This document shows positions 9,471 to 17,975 of a stretch of DNA of 64,000 nt, piece after piece. The first letter of the stretch is position 1. Every line of letters starts with the position of its first letter. The notes under the pieces are model-generated. The model was not told the DNA's origin, did not search any database, and saw only the letters and a list, made by a program, of their open reading frames with translations. This DNA comes from Pacificoceanicola onchidii (GTDB taxonomy: Bacteria; Pseudomonadota; Alphaproteobacteria; Rhodobacterales; Rhodobacteraceae): assembly GCF_004804335.1 (NCBI RefSeq), contig NZ_SRXY01000008.1, forward strand, positions 244,387-308,386. The letters run 5' to 3'. The position numbers and the translations under genes were made by a program.

Positions 9471-10754
9471 CTATTTGCCAACGCAAAATGAAGAAAAAAT
9501 CTCGTCGAGCAAATGCTCCACATCTACGTAGCCAAGCAAAGACTCCATCGACCGCGCCGATACCCGAATCTCTTCGCTGGCAACATCATACAGCTCAGGC
9601 CCCTCAGCCAACAGAACCAAAGCGCTCTCCAGATGAGTCAAACCATCTTGAAGCGCAACCTTGTGACGTACACGGCTTGCGACCCCCGCTCGAGAGGACA
9701 TCTGCGAAAGCGTTGTTTCCAGCGCATTCAGAAACTCCGAGACACCTTCACCAGTGATGCCTGATATGTCGCCATCTCTATCTTGAACATCCGCCTTACC
9801 TTTGAGAACGAAATCATGCTGCCGAACATCCAGCGTTGGCTTTTCATCCTGTTCCAGTAGATGAATTCGGATATCCGCTTCGGCAGCGCGTTTTAAAGCG
9901 CGATCAACACCGATTGCCTCAACCGCATCACCAGTTTCTCTCAACCCCGCCGTATCAATGAGCGTCACAGCGTATCCACCCACATCCATGCGAACTTCGA
10001 TGACGTCCCGCGTGGTCCCAGCAATTTCCGAAGTAATCGCCGCATCGCGACCAGCAAGATAGTTCAACAGCGTAGATTTTCCGACATTTGGCGATCCAAC
10101 AATCGCAACTTCAAACCCAGTTCTGACGCGCTCCGCTGCTTTAAGACCGCTCAACTGCTGTTCCAAATCCAAACGAACTGAATTCGCCAGCGCCCGAACT
10201 TCGTCAGTCACATCAACCGGGACGTCTTCATCCGCGAAATCTATCGTGGCTTCCAGCAAAGCAGCCGCCCGGATAAGGTCCCTCCTCCACTGCTCAACCA
10301 ACTTCCCGATAGCGCCTGACAAAACATCTGACGCCTGTTTTCTCTGCGCTTCTGTTTCGGCATCTATCAGATCTGACAAGGCCTCAACCTGGGTCAGATC
10401 CATTTTTCCGTTTTCGAGAGCCCGCCGCGTAAATTCTCCGGCCTCTGCAATTCGAAGCCCCTCCATCCTGCTCAGAAAATCGAGAAGAGCGGATACAACG
10501 GCCAAACTCCCATGCACCTGAAACTCGACGACTTCTTCGCCAGTGAAACTCTTGCCAGGTTCAAACGCAAGGACAAGAGCCTCGTCCAGAAGGGCGCCGT
10601 GCTCATCAACAAGTTTTCGCAGTCCGGCAACCCGAAATGCCGGAACCGATCCGCACAAAGCCCGCGCCGCTTCAAACGCTCGCGGTCCCGAGACACGAAC
10701 AATCGAAACGCCCGCCCGTCCGGGCGCTGAAGCCAGCGCAAAAATCGTATCCAT
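9471..10754 (-). CDS. mnmE: tRNA modification GTPase MnmE
   Basis: MnmE is the partner of MnmG in U34 modification. The 427-aa protein starts at the ATG at 10754 (MDTIFALASAPG). It has an N-terminal folate-binding domain, a helical domain, and an inserted G domain with GSPNVGKST, the switch/G3 DTAGLRETGD, and a C-terminal CVGK with the catalytic cysteine of the family. A TTG six bases further upstream is possible. It ends just before the mnmG start and begins 13 bp after the rho stop, so rho-mnmE-mnmG probably form one transcript. Confidence 0.97.
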   Translation of the reverse strand: MDTIFALASAPGRAGVSIVRVSGPRAFEAARALCGSVPAFRVAGLRKLVDEHGALLDEALVLAFEPGKSFTGEEVVEFQVHGSLAVVSALLDFLSRMEGLRIAEAGEFTRRALENGKMDLTQVEALSDLIDAETEAQRKQASDVLSGAIGKLVEQWRRDLIRAAALLEATIDFADEDVPVDVTDEVRALANSVRLDLEQQLSGLKAAERVRTGFEVAIVGSPNVGKSTLLNYLAGRDAAITSEIAGTTRDVIEVRMDVGGYAVTLIDTAGLRETGDAVEAIGVDRALKRAAEADIRIHLLEQDEKPTLDVRQHDFVLKGKADVQDRDGDISGITGEGVSEFLNALETTLSQMSSRAGVASRVRHKVALQDGLTHLESALVLLAEGPELYDVASEEIRVSARSMESLLGYVDVEHLLDEIFSSFCVGK

Positions 10755-10767
10755 CGGCAAGAGCCAA

Positions 10768-12039
10768 TCAGGTGTTCATCGAATCAAAGAATTCGCTGTT
10801 CGACTTGGTTTGCTTGAGTTTCGAAAGAAGGAACTCGATCCCGTCCGTCGTGCCCATCGGATTCAGAATGCGACGGAGCACAAAGGTCTTTTGGAGATCG
10901 ATCTTATCCACCAGAAGATCTTCTTTCCGGGTACCAGATTTCAAAATATCGATGGCCGGGAAGACTCGCTTGTCTGCAATTTTCCGATCCAGAACGATTT
11001 CAGAGTTACCCGTGCCTTTGAACTCTTCAAAGATCACTTCGTCCATTCGCGAACCGGTATCGATAAGCGCAGTTGCGATAATCGTCAGAGATCCGCCTTC
11101 TTCGATGTTTCGCGCAGCGCCAAAGAAACGTTTCGGTCGCTGTAGGGCATTCGCATCCACGCCACCGGTCAAAACTTTGCCAGAAGACGGCACAACAGTG
11201 TTGAAAGCCCTACCAAGTCTTGTGATTGAGTCGAGAAGTATAACTACATCTCGTTTGTGTTCTACCAATCGCTTGGCTTTTTCAATCACCATTTCGGACA
11301 CGGCAACGTGGCGCTGCGCCGGTTCATCAAAGGTAGAAGACACAACTTCCCCTTTCACAGAACGCTGCATGTCCGTCACTTCTTCAGGACGTTCGTCAAT
11401 CAGGAGAACGATAAGATAGCACTCGGGATGGTTCTTCTCGATAGAGTGCGCGATGTTCTGCAGGATCACCGTCTTACCCGTCCGCGGTGGCGCAACGATC
11501 AAACTACGCTGACCCTTCCCGATCGGTGCAACCAGATCGATCACACGTGCCGAGCGATCCTTGATCGTCGGATCTTCGATTTCCATCTTGAGGCGTTCAT
11601 CGGGATAGAGCGGTGTCAGGTTGTCAAACGCGATCTTGTGGCGTGCTTTTTCGGGGGTCTCGAAGTTGATCTTCGTGACCGACACCAGGCAAAAGTACCG
11701 TTCTTCCCCATCCGGCGCCTTGATTTCCCCTTCAATCGTGTCCCCTGTACGAAGCGAATACTTCCGGATCATGTCAGGCGAGACATAGATATCATCAGGA
11801 CCAGGCAGGTAATTGGCTTCAGGCGATCTCAGGAAACCAAACCCATCCTGAAGCACCTCCAGAACGCCATCGCCAAAAATGTCCCAACCGTCATCTGCGC
11901 GTTCCCGCAGAATCTGGAACATCATTTCACCTTTGCGCATCGTCGATGCGTTTTCGATCTCCAGCTCTTCGGCCATCGAAAGCAAATCTTTCGGGCTCTT
12001 GGCTTTCAGATCGGCAAGGTTCAATCTTTCTTGGCTCAT
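10768..12039 (-). CDS. rho: Transcription termination factor Rho
   Basis: Rho is the hexameric RNA helicase that ends transcription. With the ATG at 12039 ([12 protein letters not shown]) the protein has 423 aa, the usual size; a longer frame to 12108 adds a non-conserved stretch. It shows the N-terminal Rho-N helical domain, the OSB RNA-binding domain ([21 protein letters not shown]), the Walker [10 protein letters not shown] and the R-loop region. It is the first gene of the minus-strand rho-mnmE-mnmG-rsmG-parAB block and faces the putative origin. Confidence 0.98.
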   Translation of the reverse strand: MSQERLNLADLKAKSPKDLLSMAEELEIENASTMRKGEMMFQILRERADDGWDIFGDGVLEVLQDGFGFLRSPEANYLPGPDDIYVSPDMIRKYSLRTGDTIEGEIKAPDGEERYFCLVSVTKINFETPEKARHKIAFDNLTPLYPDERLKMEIEDPTIKDRSARVIDLVAPIGKGQRSLIVAPPRTGKTVILQNIAHSIEKNHPECYLIVLLIDERPEEVTDMQRSVKGEVVSSTFDEPAQRHVAVSEMVIEKAKRLVEHKRDVVILLDSITRLGRAFNTVVPSSGKVLTGGVDANALQRPKRFFGAARNIEEGGSLTIIATALIDTGSRMDEVIFEEFKGTGNSEIVLDRKIADKRVFPAIDILKSGTRKEDLLVDKIDLQKTFVLRRILNPMGTTDGIEFLLSKLKQTKSNSEFFDSMNT

Positions 12040-12526
12040 AGCACTGATACCGGACCAAACGGCCCGCCTTTTATCTCTTTGGGGAAGAACGCTCCAGAGC
12101 AGGAGCAAAATCCTCCTACCGCACCAAGGGTCTGTTCGTCAATCTCTCAGCCCTACCCCGCCCTTGATCAAAGAAATTAAGAAAGAAAAAAGGTTTTTGT
12201 TTTTAGTATAGGGAGAGGTTAACTGTGGATTAATGGATCACCCCACGGGTTGCCCACAGCTAGAACTCGGTTGAGCGTTTTGTGGACAAGTCCAGGAACT
12301 TTCCACCAAACCCAAGATTCTCAGGCATCCTGACGTTTGTACAGCCCGAGGGATAACTCGGTCGGCACAAGTTTTCCTCTTCACCAGATTTGTCCTTCTC
12401 ACAGGCCGAACAACGCATCTGTATGTTGGGAAATCGCCGGGTTTATCCTCTGTCTTGCATGCGCTTCGGTTTTTCCCCAGAACCATAGGAAAGGATGAAC
12501 ACACGGTTTTTCGCAGATTAATCCAC
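12040..12526. other. oriC: Putative chromosomal replication origin (oriC), rho-maf intergenic region
   Basis: This 487-bp gap between divergent rho and maf contains no credible gene. It holds an AT-rich stretch (about 12165-12210, mostly A/T runs), DnaA-box-like 9-mers TGTGGATTA (12224-12232) and TGTGGACAA (12281-12289) on the minus strand, and TTGCCCACA (12250-12258) and TAATCCACA (12519-12527) on the plus strand. A CtrA full site overlaps the first box. An 11-bp inverted pair, TGTGGATTAAT (12224-12234) and ATTAATCCACA (12517-12527), marks its ends. In Caulobacter oriC lies in a comparable neighbourhood, with parAB/gidAB/trmE/rho on one side and maf/coaE/dnaQ/secB on the other. No perfect TTATCCACA box is present, so the call rests on context plus near-matches. 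Confidence 0.65.
12219..12233. promoter_or_regulatory. CtrA full binding site overlapping a DnaA-like box
   Basis: TTAA-N7-TTAA is the CtrA consensus; here TTAA at 12219-12222 and 12230-12233 are separated by exactly seven bases. The spacer and right half contain TGTGGATTA, one mismatch from a DnaA box in reverse. Such overlap is known from the Caulobacter origin. Function here is inferred. Confidence 0.5.
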
Positions 12527-13126
12527 ATGAATCTTGATCTTCTTCTCGCGTCCGGCTCTCAAATTCGCGCGGATTTGCTTCGTGCAGCGGGTCTTTCCAT
12601 TGAAATCGAATCGCCGCGTCTGGACGAACAGGCGATCAAGGCAGCTTTGCTTGCAGAAGAGGCTTCAGGGCGCGACATCGCCGATGCCTTGGCTGAAGCG
12701 AAAGCGCAAAAGGTGTCGAGGAAGAATCCGCAGTTCCTCGTATTAGGATGTGATCAGGTACTGGAGTTTGAAGGACGGATCCTGTCAAAGCCTGCCAGCG
12801 AAGAAGAGGCACGCGAACATCTGCTTACCTTGAGAGGAAAGACGCACAGATTGCTGTCTGCAGCTGTGCTCTACCGTGAGTCCCGGCCCGTTTGGCGGCA
12901 CGTCTCAACAGCAAGGCTGACGATGCGCCCGTTTTCCGACGATTATCTGAACCGTTACCTGGACAGAAACTGGCCCGACATCGGATCAAGCGTTGGTGGC
13001 TACAAGTTGGAGAAAGAAGGCGTGCGCCTGTTTACGACCATTCAAGGTGATCACTTCACCATTTTGGGTCTGCCTCTTCTGGAACTTTTGAACCACCTCG
13101 CAATCACGCGGTTGATAGATGGTTAG
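12527..13126 (+). CDS. maf: Maf family nucleotide pyrophosphatase (YceF-like)
   Basis: Maf proteins hydrolyse modified or canonical NTPs (the YceF branch prefers m7GTP). The 199-aa protein starts at the ATG at 12527 with LLLASGSQIRADLL, and shows the SPRLDE and VLGCDQVLEFEG motifs and the C-terminal GSSVGGYKLEKEG region. A longer in-frame start at 12455 adds 24 non-conserved residues. The ATG overlaps the last base of a DnaA-like box. coaE follows after 48 bp; aroE, which lies between the two in Caulobacter, is absent. Confidence 0.92.
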   Translation: MNLDLLLASGSQIRADLLRAAGLSIEIESPRLDEQAIKAALLAEEASGRDIADALAEAKAQKVSRKNPQFLVLGCDQVLEFEGRILSKPASEEEAREHLLTLRGKTHRLLSAAVLYRESRPVWRHVSTARLTMRPFSDDYLNRYLDRNWPDIGSSVGGYKLEKEGVRLFTTIQGDHFTILGLPLLELLNHLAITRLIDG

Positions 13127-13174
13127 AATGAGATTCATGATGAAATTCTCAAACTCCTGCGGGGCGTTTACGCT

Positions 13175-13768
13175 ATGAAATTCCGCCTCGGCCTCACAGG
13201 CTCCATTGGTATGGGAAAGTCGACAACCGCACAGATGTTCGCAGAAGAAGGCTGCGTTGTCTGGGATGCAGATGCAGCGGTTCACCGGCTATACGCTAAG
13301 GGAGGATTTGCGGTTCTCCCAATTTCGGAAGAATTTCCCGGCTGTATAGAGGAAGGGTCTGTTTCCAGAGAGAAGCTGCGCGCTTTGATCGCATCCGACT
13401 CTACTGTTCTTCCTCGCATTGAAGCCATCGTTCACCCGCTTGTCCAACAGGACCGCGCAGACTTCGCAGCGCAACATCCCGGCCACATCGGGGTCTTTGA
13501 CATCCCGCTTTTGTTCGAAACGGGTGGTGATGTCGAAATGGATGCCACGGCCTGCGTCACCGTCTCGCGAGAAGTTCAAGTTCAACGGGTATTGGCGCGT
13601 GGCACCATGTCTCCGAAGGATCTTGATCGCATTCTGGAAAGGCAAATGCCGAACGCGGAAAAATGTGCCCGCGCAACCTATGTCATCGAAACAGACACGC
13701 TTGAGAATGCGCGCACCCAGGTGCAAGCTATCGTCAAGGATATTCAGGACAGGCCGACCCATGCGTGA
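13175..13768 (+). CDS. coaE: Dephospho-CoA kinase
   Basis: CoaE phosphorylates dephospho-CoA in the last step of CoA synthesis. The 197-aa protein carries the P-loop GSIGMGKST (residues 9-17), [13 protein letters not shown], the DIPLLFETG motif and the C-terminal LERQMP segment with the adenine-binding helix. It overlaps dnaQ by 8 nt. The conserved order maf-coaE-dnaQ-secB supports the assignment. Confidence 0.97.
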   Translation: MKFRLGLTGSIGMGKSTTAQMFAEEGCVVWDADAAVHRLYAKGGFAVLPISEEFPGCIEEGSVSREKLRALIASDSTVLPRIEAIVHPLVQQDRADFAAQHPGHIGVFDIPLLFETGGDVEMDATACVTVSREVQVQRVLARGTMSPKDLDRILERQMPNAEKCARATYVIETDTLENARTQVQAIVKDIQDRPTHA

Positions 13769-14498
13769 GATCGTACTCGACACGGAAACAACTGGATTCG
13801 AGCCGTTTCAAGGCGATCGAATCGTGGAAATCGGTGCGTTGGAACTCTTCAATCACATGCCGACCGGGCGCACTTACCATCAGTACATCAATCCCGAACG
13901 CGACATGCCAGATGAAGCATTTGGCGTGCATGGCATTGGTCCCGATCTTCTGGTCAGCGGGCCGCGCCCTGCTCAGCCGGGCGAAGTGACGCTCAAGGAC
14001 AAACCGGTTTTCAAGGCGGTCGGTCAGGCCTTTCTCGATTTTATCGAGGACAGCGATCTCGTGATCCACAACGCCAGCTTCGACATGAAGTTCCTCAATG
14101 CGGAACTCAAATGGATGGGATTGCCGGAAATAGACAACGCCCGTGCGGTCGATACGCTGACCATGGCGCGCAAGAAATTTCCCGGCTCTCCGGCCACGCT
14201 CGACGCGCTGTGTCGGCGCTTCAGCATCGACAACTCGGCGCGTACCTTGCACGGGGCTTTGCTGGACAGCGAAATTCTCGCTGAAGTGTATCTTGAGTTG
14301 ATTGGCGGAAAGCAGCCGGACTTCGGCCTGGCCGCTCCGGTCAAAACGTCTTCCGGGTCGACTTCCGAGGTAGAGGAAAACTGGCGCCCAATGCCGCGCC
14401 CGAAGCCGATCCCGTCTCGGATCACGGAAAAAGAAAAGGCGGCTCATGCCGCCTTTGTCGAAAAGCTTGGAGAAAACGCGCTCTGGTTGAAAACCTGA
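13761..14498 (+). CDS. dnaQ: DNA polymerase III epsilon subunit (3'-5' exonuclease)
   Basis: This is the proofreading subunit of the replicase. The 245-aa protein starts at the ATG at 13761 ([13 protein letters not shown]) inside the end of coaE. Exo I is LDTETTG (catalytic D7 and E9), Exo II contains [11 protein letters not shown], and the last motif is [18 protein letters not shown]. After about residue 185 a proline-rich linker leads to a short C-terminal segment that binds the alpha subunit in the family. Confidence 0.97.
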   Translation: MREIVLDTETTGFEPFQGDRIVEIGALELFNHMPTGRTYHQYINPERDMPDEAFGVHGIGPDLLVSGPRPAQPGEVTLKDKPVFKAVGQAFLDFIEDSDLVIHNASFDMKFLNAELKWMGLPEIDNARAVDTLTMARKKFPGSPATLDALCRRFSIDNSARTLHGALLDSEILAEVYLELIGGKQPDFGLAAPVKTSSGSTSEVEENWRPMPRPKPIPSRITEKEKAAHAAFVEKLGENALWLKT

Positions 14499-14511
14499 GC
14501 GCAACTCTCGA

Positions 14512-15006
14512 TCAGGACACCGGCGCAGCCGCTGCTTCTTGCTGACGCTTTGCGATCTCTGCGCGATAGAGCGCGAGGAAATCGATCGTGTCGAGATTGA
14601 GCGGCATAAAGCCACCGTCACGCGTGACGTCAGACACAATGCGGCGCACAAACGGGAAGAGCATGCGCGGGCATTCGATCAGCAGGAACGGATGCATCTG
14701 GTCTTCCGGAACATTTTCGATCTGGAACACACCAGCGTAATCAAGTTCCAGAAGGAAGAGGTGGTCGCCCGTCCCCTTGGACTTTGCTTCCACCTTCAGC
14801 TTGAGGATCACCTCGTACTGGTTGTCGGCGGACCGCTTCTTGGCATCGAGGTTCACCTGAACCTGAACATCAGGCTGAACTTCGCCGGTCACACCTTTCT
14901 GAGAGAGAATGTTCTCGAACGACATGTCCCGCACAAATTGTGCCAGAACATTCATCTTCGGGGGCTGGCCGGCCTGAGGCGCCGCGCCGTTTTCGTTTTC
15001 TGCCAT
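14512..15006 (-). CDS. secB: Protein-export chaperone SecB
   Basis: SecB keeps preproteins unfolded and passes them to SecA. The 164-aa protein has NVLAQFVRDMSFENIL, VQVNLDAKKR, LELDYAGVFQIENVP and CPRMLFPFVRRIVSDVTRDGGF, all family hallmarks. It converges with dnaQ (13 bp between stops) and lies downstream of fxsA on the same strand. Confidence 0.98.
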   Translation of the reverse strand: MAENENGAAPQAGQPPKMNVLAQFVRDMSFENILSQKGVTGEVQPDVQVQVNLDAKKRSADNQYEVILKLKVEAKSKGTGDHLFLLELDYAGVFQIENVPEDQMHPFLLIECPRMLFPFVRRIVSDVTRDGGFMPLNLDTIDFLALYRAEIAKRQQEAAAAPVS

Positions 15007-15068
15007 GGGCCGAACTCCGCTGGATCAAAAATTTTCGCGCCAAGCCTTAACAGGCAGGCCGGACAGGC

Positions 15069-15581
15069 TCAATGCCTCGTCCAGCCGGAACCGGGATGAT
15101 TGGGATTCTTGCCGTCGGGGACTTCGGTAAACTCCCCTTCAATGACATCATCCGGTTTCGGATGCGAGGAACGAGGTGTGGGCTCAGGGCGCGGAGGCTC
15201 CCGATGCATCTGACCGCCCATTTCAAACTGCGTCACAGTGACCCTTTTCCGGGCCCAGGCAATGACGGCTTCGCGCACCGGCGGCAGCAACAGAGCAAAG
15301 CCCACGGCATCGGTGAAAAAACCCGGAGTCAGCAAAAGAGCGCCGGAAATCAGGATCATCGCACCATGGGCCAAAGGCTCGCTGGGATTGTCCAAACGGG
15401 AAAAAGACGACTGCAAATTGGCAATTGCTGCCCGTCCCTGTTGCCGAACCATGTAAGTTCCCAACACCGCTGTAAGAACAACAATTGCCAACGTCGGCCA
15501 CAACCCGATCAGACCGCCCAGTTGGATAAACAAGGCGATTTCGATCAGGGGAACCATGAGAAATGCAACAAACAACCACAT
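15069..15581 (-). CDS. fxsA: FxsA family membrane protein
   Basis: FxsA is a small inner-membrane protein linked to F-plasmid exclusion of phage T7 in E. coli; its cellular role is unclear. I start at the ATG at 15581 (170 aa), which has GGAAGGAG upstream. Three hydrophobic segments are visible: LFVAFLMVPLIEIALFI, PTLAIVVLTAVLGTYMV and GALLLTPGFFTDAVGFALLL. GFFTDAVG is the family signature. The C-terminus is charged and proline-rich, ending in the cytoplasm by the family model. Confidence 0.92.
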   Translation of the reverse strand: MWLFVAFLMVPLIEIALFIQLGGLIGLWPTLAIVVLTAVLGTYMVRQQGRAAIANLQSSFSRLDNPSEPLAHGAMILISGALLLTPGFFTDAVGFALLLPPVREAVIAWARKRVTVTQFEMGGQMHREPPRPEPTPRSSHPKPDDVIEGEFTEVPDGKNPNHPGSGWTRH

Positions 15582-15685
15582 GGGTGGGCTCCTTCCTATC
15601 CCGGCGCAGGTAGACTTGCCTGCACTCAGCACCTACATAGGAACCCAACAGCCCAATTGCCATCCACCCCCAACATGAGGTGCCG

Positions 15686-16345
15686 ATGAATTCGCCTATC
15701 TTGCAGCTTCTGGTCCTTGCCGGAATCGCCATTTTCCTTGTCCTGCGCCTGCGCAGCGTGCTCGGCACGCGCGAAGGGTTCGAAAAACCACCGGCTCAGT
15801 CATCACCCACCACACGGCGCGATGGTCCCGAGCTTGAAGTGATCGAAGGTGGACCGGATCTCGACATCACGGATCACGTCCCGGACGGTTCTGACAGTGC
15901 GCTTGCTTTGGCAGACATGAAACGCGCCGAACCGGGTTTTGGCGTTTCCGATTTCCTTTCCGGTGCACGCGGCGCCTATGAGATGATCCTGATGGGATTC
16001 GAGCGTGGAGAGATCGAAGACCTTCGTCCGTTCCTTGGTGAAGATGTCTTTGAGACGTTTGAAGCCGTTGTCGAACAACGCGCCGAACAAGGCCTGACCA
16101 TCGAAGCGGAGTTCGTTGGTGTCCGAGAAATGACACTGACCGAAGCGACGTTTGACCCAGAAACCCGCCGCGGCGAGGTGACGGTGAAATATGTGGGCGA
16201 GCTGACCTCGGTTGTCAAAGACGATACCGGTCAGGTGATCGAAGGGTCCGCAACGGCCGTCAAAAAGCAGAAAGACACCTGGACCTATGCCCGCATCATG
16301 GGCAGTGACAATCCAAACTGGCAGCTTGTCGCCACGGACGAATGA
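15686..16345 (+). CDS. Tim44-like domain protein
   Basis: The 219-aa protein has one N-terminal hydrophobic helix (about residues 4-22), a variable proline/charged linker and a C-terminal Tim44-like (DUF/TIM44) domain with FLSGARGAYEMILMGFERGE and a repeated beta region ending in TWTYARIMGSDNPNWQLVAT. The WTY.R.....NPNW ending is characteristic of the family. The ATG at 15686 is chosen because GAGG lies 5 nt upstream; a GTG at 15680 is in frame. It overlaps mltA by 4 nt. Alphaproteobacterial homologues are thought to be inner-membrane proteins of the cell envelope; the function is not settled. Confidence 0.88.
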   Translation: MNSPILQLLVLAGIAIFLVLRLRSVLGTREGFEKPPAQSSPTTRRDGPELEVIEGGPDLDITDHVPDGSDSALALADMKRAEPGFGVSDFLSGARGAYEMILMGFERGEIEDLRPFLGEDVFETFEAVVEQRAEQGLTIEAEFVGVREMTLTEATFDPETRRGEVTVKYVGELTSVVKDDTGQVIEGSATAVKKQKDTWTYARIMGSDNPNWQLVATDE

Positions 16346-17388
16346 TACGAACAGCCCTTGCAGCGCTCTTTGCTCTCTTCCTCATGACAGACCAATCAAC
16401 AGCAGAAACCGAGGTTCAATATCAGATCCTCGGTTTCGATGATTTGAATGGCTGGCAAGAGGATGATCAGGAGGGCGCGCTCAGGGCTTTTCGGAACACG
16501 TGTATGGACTTCGATGATCCGGATTGGCGCGCCCTGTGCAAGGTTGCCGGTGATGCGGAGAACGCGAGATCCTTCTTCGAGCTTTTCTTTCGCCCGGTTC
16601 TGATCAGCCAGGGTGAGCCGGAGCCCGCGCTTTTTACTGGTTACTTTGAGCCGGAGCTAAGCGGCTCCCCCTACCCAACCCCCCGATACCGGTACCCAAT
16701 CTACAAAATGCCTCCCGAGGCCCGGAAAATCCGGCCATGGCTGACGCGGCGGGACATTCTGACGTCCGGAGTTATGGACAATCGCGGGCTTGAGATCGCC
16801 TGGGTCGATGATCCGGTGGAATTGTTTTTTCTCCAGATCCAGGGATCAGGACGGGTTCGCTATCCCGATGGACGTATGGTCCGGGTTGGCTATGCAGGGT
16901 TCAATGGTCACACCTATCGTTCGATTGGCAAGGAACTGGTGCGTCGGGGCACGTACTCCCAGCACCAGGTTTCCGCTGAGGTCATCAAGAACTGGGTACG
17001 CCGCAATCCGATCGCGGGCGAAGAGCTTTTGTATCACAACAACTCTTATGTCTTTTTCCGCGAAGTCAGCGAGGTGCCTTCAGACAAGGGGCCGCTCGGA
17101 GCCATGAACCGATCCATCACGACGCTCCGATCTGTGGCAGTTGATCCGAAGTTCACGCCACTCGGAGCGCCGGTCTGGATCGAGAAAGACGGCGCAATCC
17201 CGATTAATCGCTTGATGATCGCGCAGGACACGGGGTCTGCCATCAAGGGCGCCCAACGCGCTGATATCTTCATGGGAACCGGGGATGAGGCCGGCCGGAT
17301 TGCGGGCACGATGAAAGATCCTGGCCGCATGATTGTCCTGATGCCGATCCAGCGTGCCTATGCCCTTTTATCGGATCCCGCGTTATGA
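16342..17388 (+). CDS. mltA: Membrane-bound lytic murein transglycosylase A (MltA)
   Basis: MltA cleaves peptidoglycan glycan strands with 1,6-anhydro product formation. The 348-aa protein has a signal peptide (residues about 1-21, ending in ...STA), the MltA domain with LFTGYFEPELSGS and FFLQIQGSGRV, and a C-terminal 3D domain in which the family aspartates are visible in AQDTGSAIKGAQRADIFMG. No lipobox cysteine is obvious. It overlaps both neighbours by 4 nt (ATGA), so the Tim44-like gene, mltA and smr are one coupled operon. Confidence 0.95.
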   Translation: MIRTALAALFALFLMTDQSTAETEVQYQILGFDDLNGWQEDDQEGALRAFRNTCMDFDDPDWRALCKVAGDAENARSFFELFFRPVLISQGEPEPALFTGYFEPELSGSPYPTPRYRYPIYKMPPEARKIRPWLTRRDILTSGVMDNRGLEIAWVDDPVELFFLQIQGSGRVRYPDGRMVRVGYAGFNGHTYRSIGKELVRRGTYSQHQVSAEVIKNWVRRNPIAGEELLYHNNSYVFFREVSEVPSDKGPLGAMNRSITTLRSVAVDPKFTPLGAPVWIEKDGAIPINRLMIAQDTGSAIKGAQRADIFMGTGDEAGRIAGTMKDPGRMIVLMPIQRAYALLSDPAL

Positions 17389-17975
17389 GCCGCAGGCGAC
17401 TGCGCCCTGACGAGTTGGATTTGTGGCAGCAAGTTGCCAAAAGCGCGGACCCCCTGAACAAACGACCGATTTCCAAGGAACCTTTGGAAATCACGGTGCC
17501 CAAGAAGCGCAAGGAAGCCCCTGCCCCGAAACCGATTTCACAATTCGACGTCGGCTCGAACACGTCTCCGCATACGGAAACGCATTACTTTCCAAAGACA
17601 ACCAGTCAGAGGCTCGAAACGGAGCCTGTGAAAATGGACACGAAGGGATTCAAGCGCCTCAAGCGTGGGAAGCTGGTGCCGGAAGCGCGGATTGATTTGC
17701 ATGGCATGACATTGGATCAAGCCCATCCTGCCTTGAACCGCTTTATCATGACGTCGCACACACGCGGCATGCGGCTTGTTCTGGTGATCACCGGCAAAGG
17801 ATCACGCGAAGATCCCTATGATCCGACGCCCCATCGGCGCGGTGTTTTGAAACGGCAGGTTCCCATGTGGCTCCGTCATGCGCCGCTGTCCTTGATGGTT
17901 TTGCAGGTTGCCGAAGCGCATATCAAACACGGCGGCAGTGGGGCATATTACGTGTACCTCAAGCGGAGTCGCTAA
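17385..17975 (+). CDS. smr: Smr/MutS2-like endonuclease domain protein
   Basis: The 196-aa protein has a disordered basic N-terminal half (about 1-95) and a C-terminal Smr domain: RIDLHGMTLDQAH, VLVITGKGSR, GVLKRQVPMWL and HGGSGAYYVYLKR. The LDLHG and TGKG motifs are the family active/nucleic-acid-binding motifs. Stand-alone Smr proteins are proposed RNA or DNA nucleases. It overlaps mltA by 4 nt, and its end overlaps the convergent MFS gene by 17 nt. Confidence 0.93.
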   Translation: MSRRRLRPDELDLWQQVAKSADPLNKRPISKEPLEITVPKKRKEAPAPKPISQFDVGSNTSPHTETHYFPKTTSQRLETEPVKMDTKGFKRLKRGKLVPEARIDLHGMTLDQAHPALNRFIMTSHTRGMRLVLVITGKGSREDPYDPTPHRRGVLKRQVPMWLRHAPLSLMVLQVAEAHIKHGGSGAYYVYLKRSR

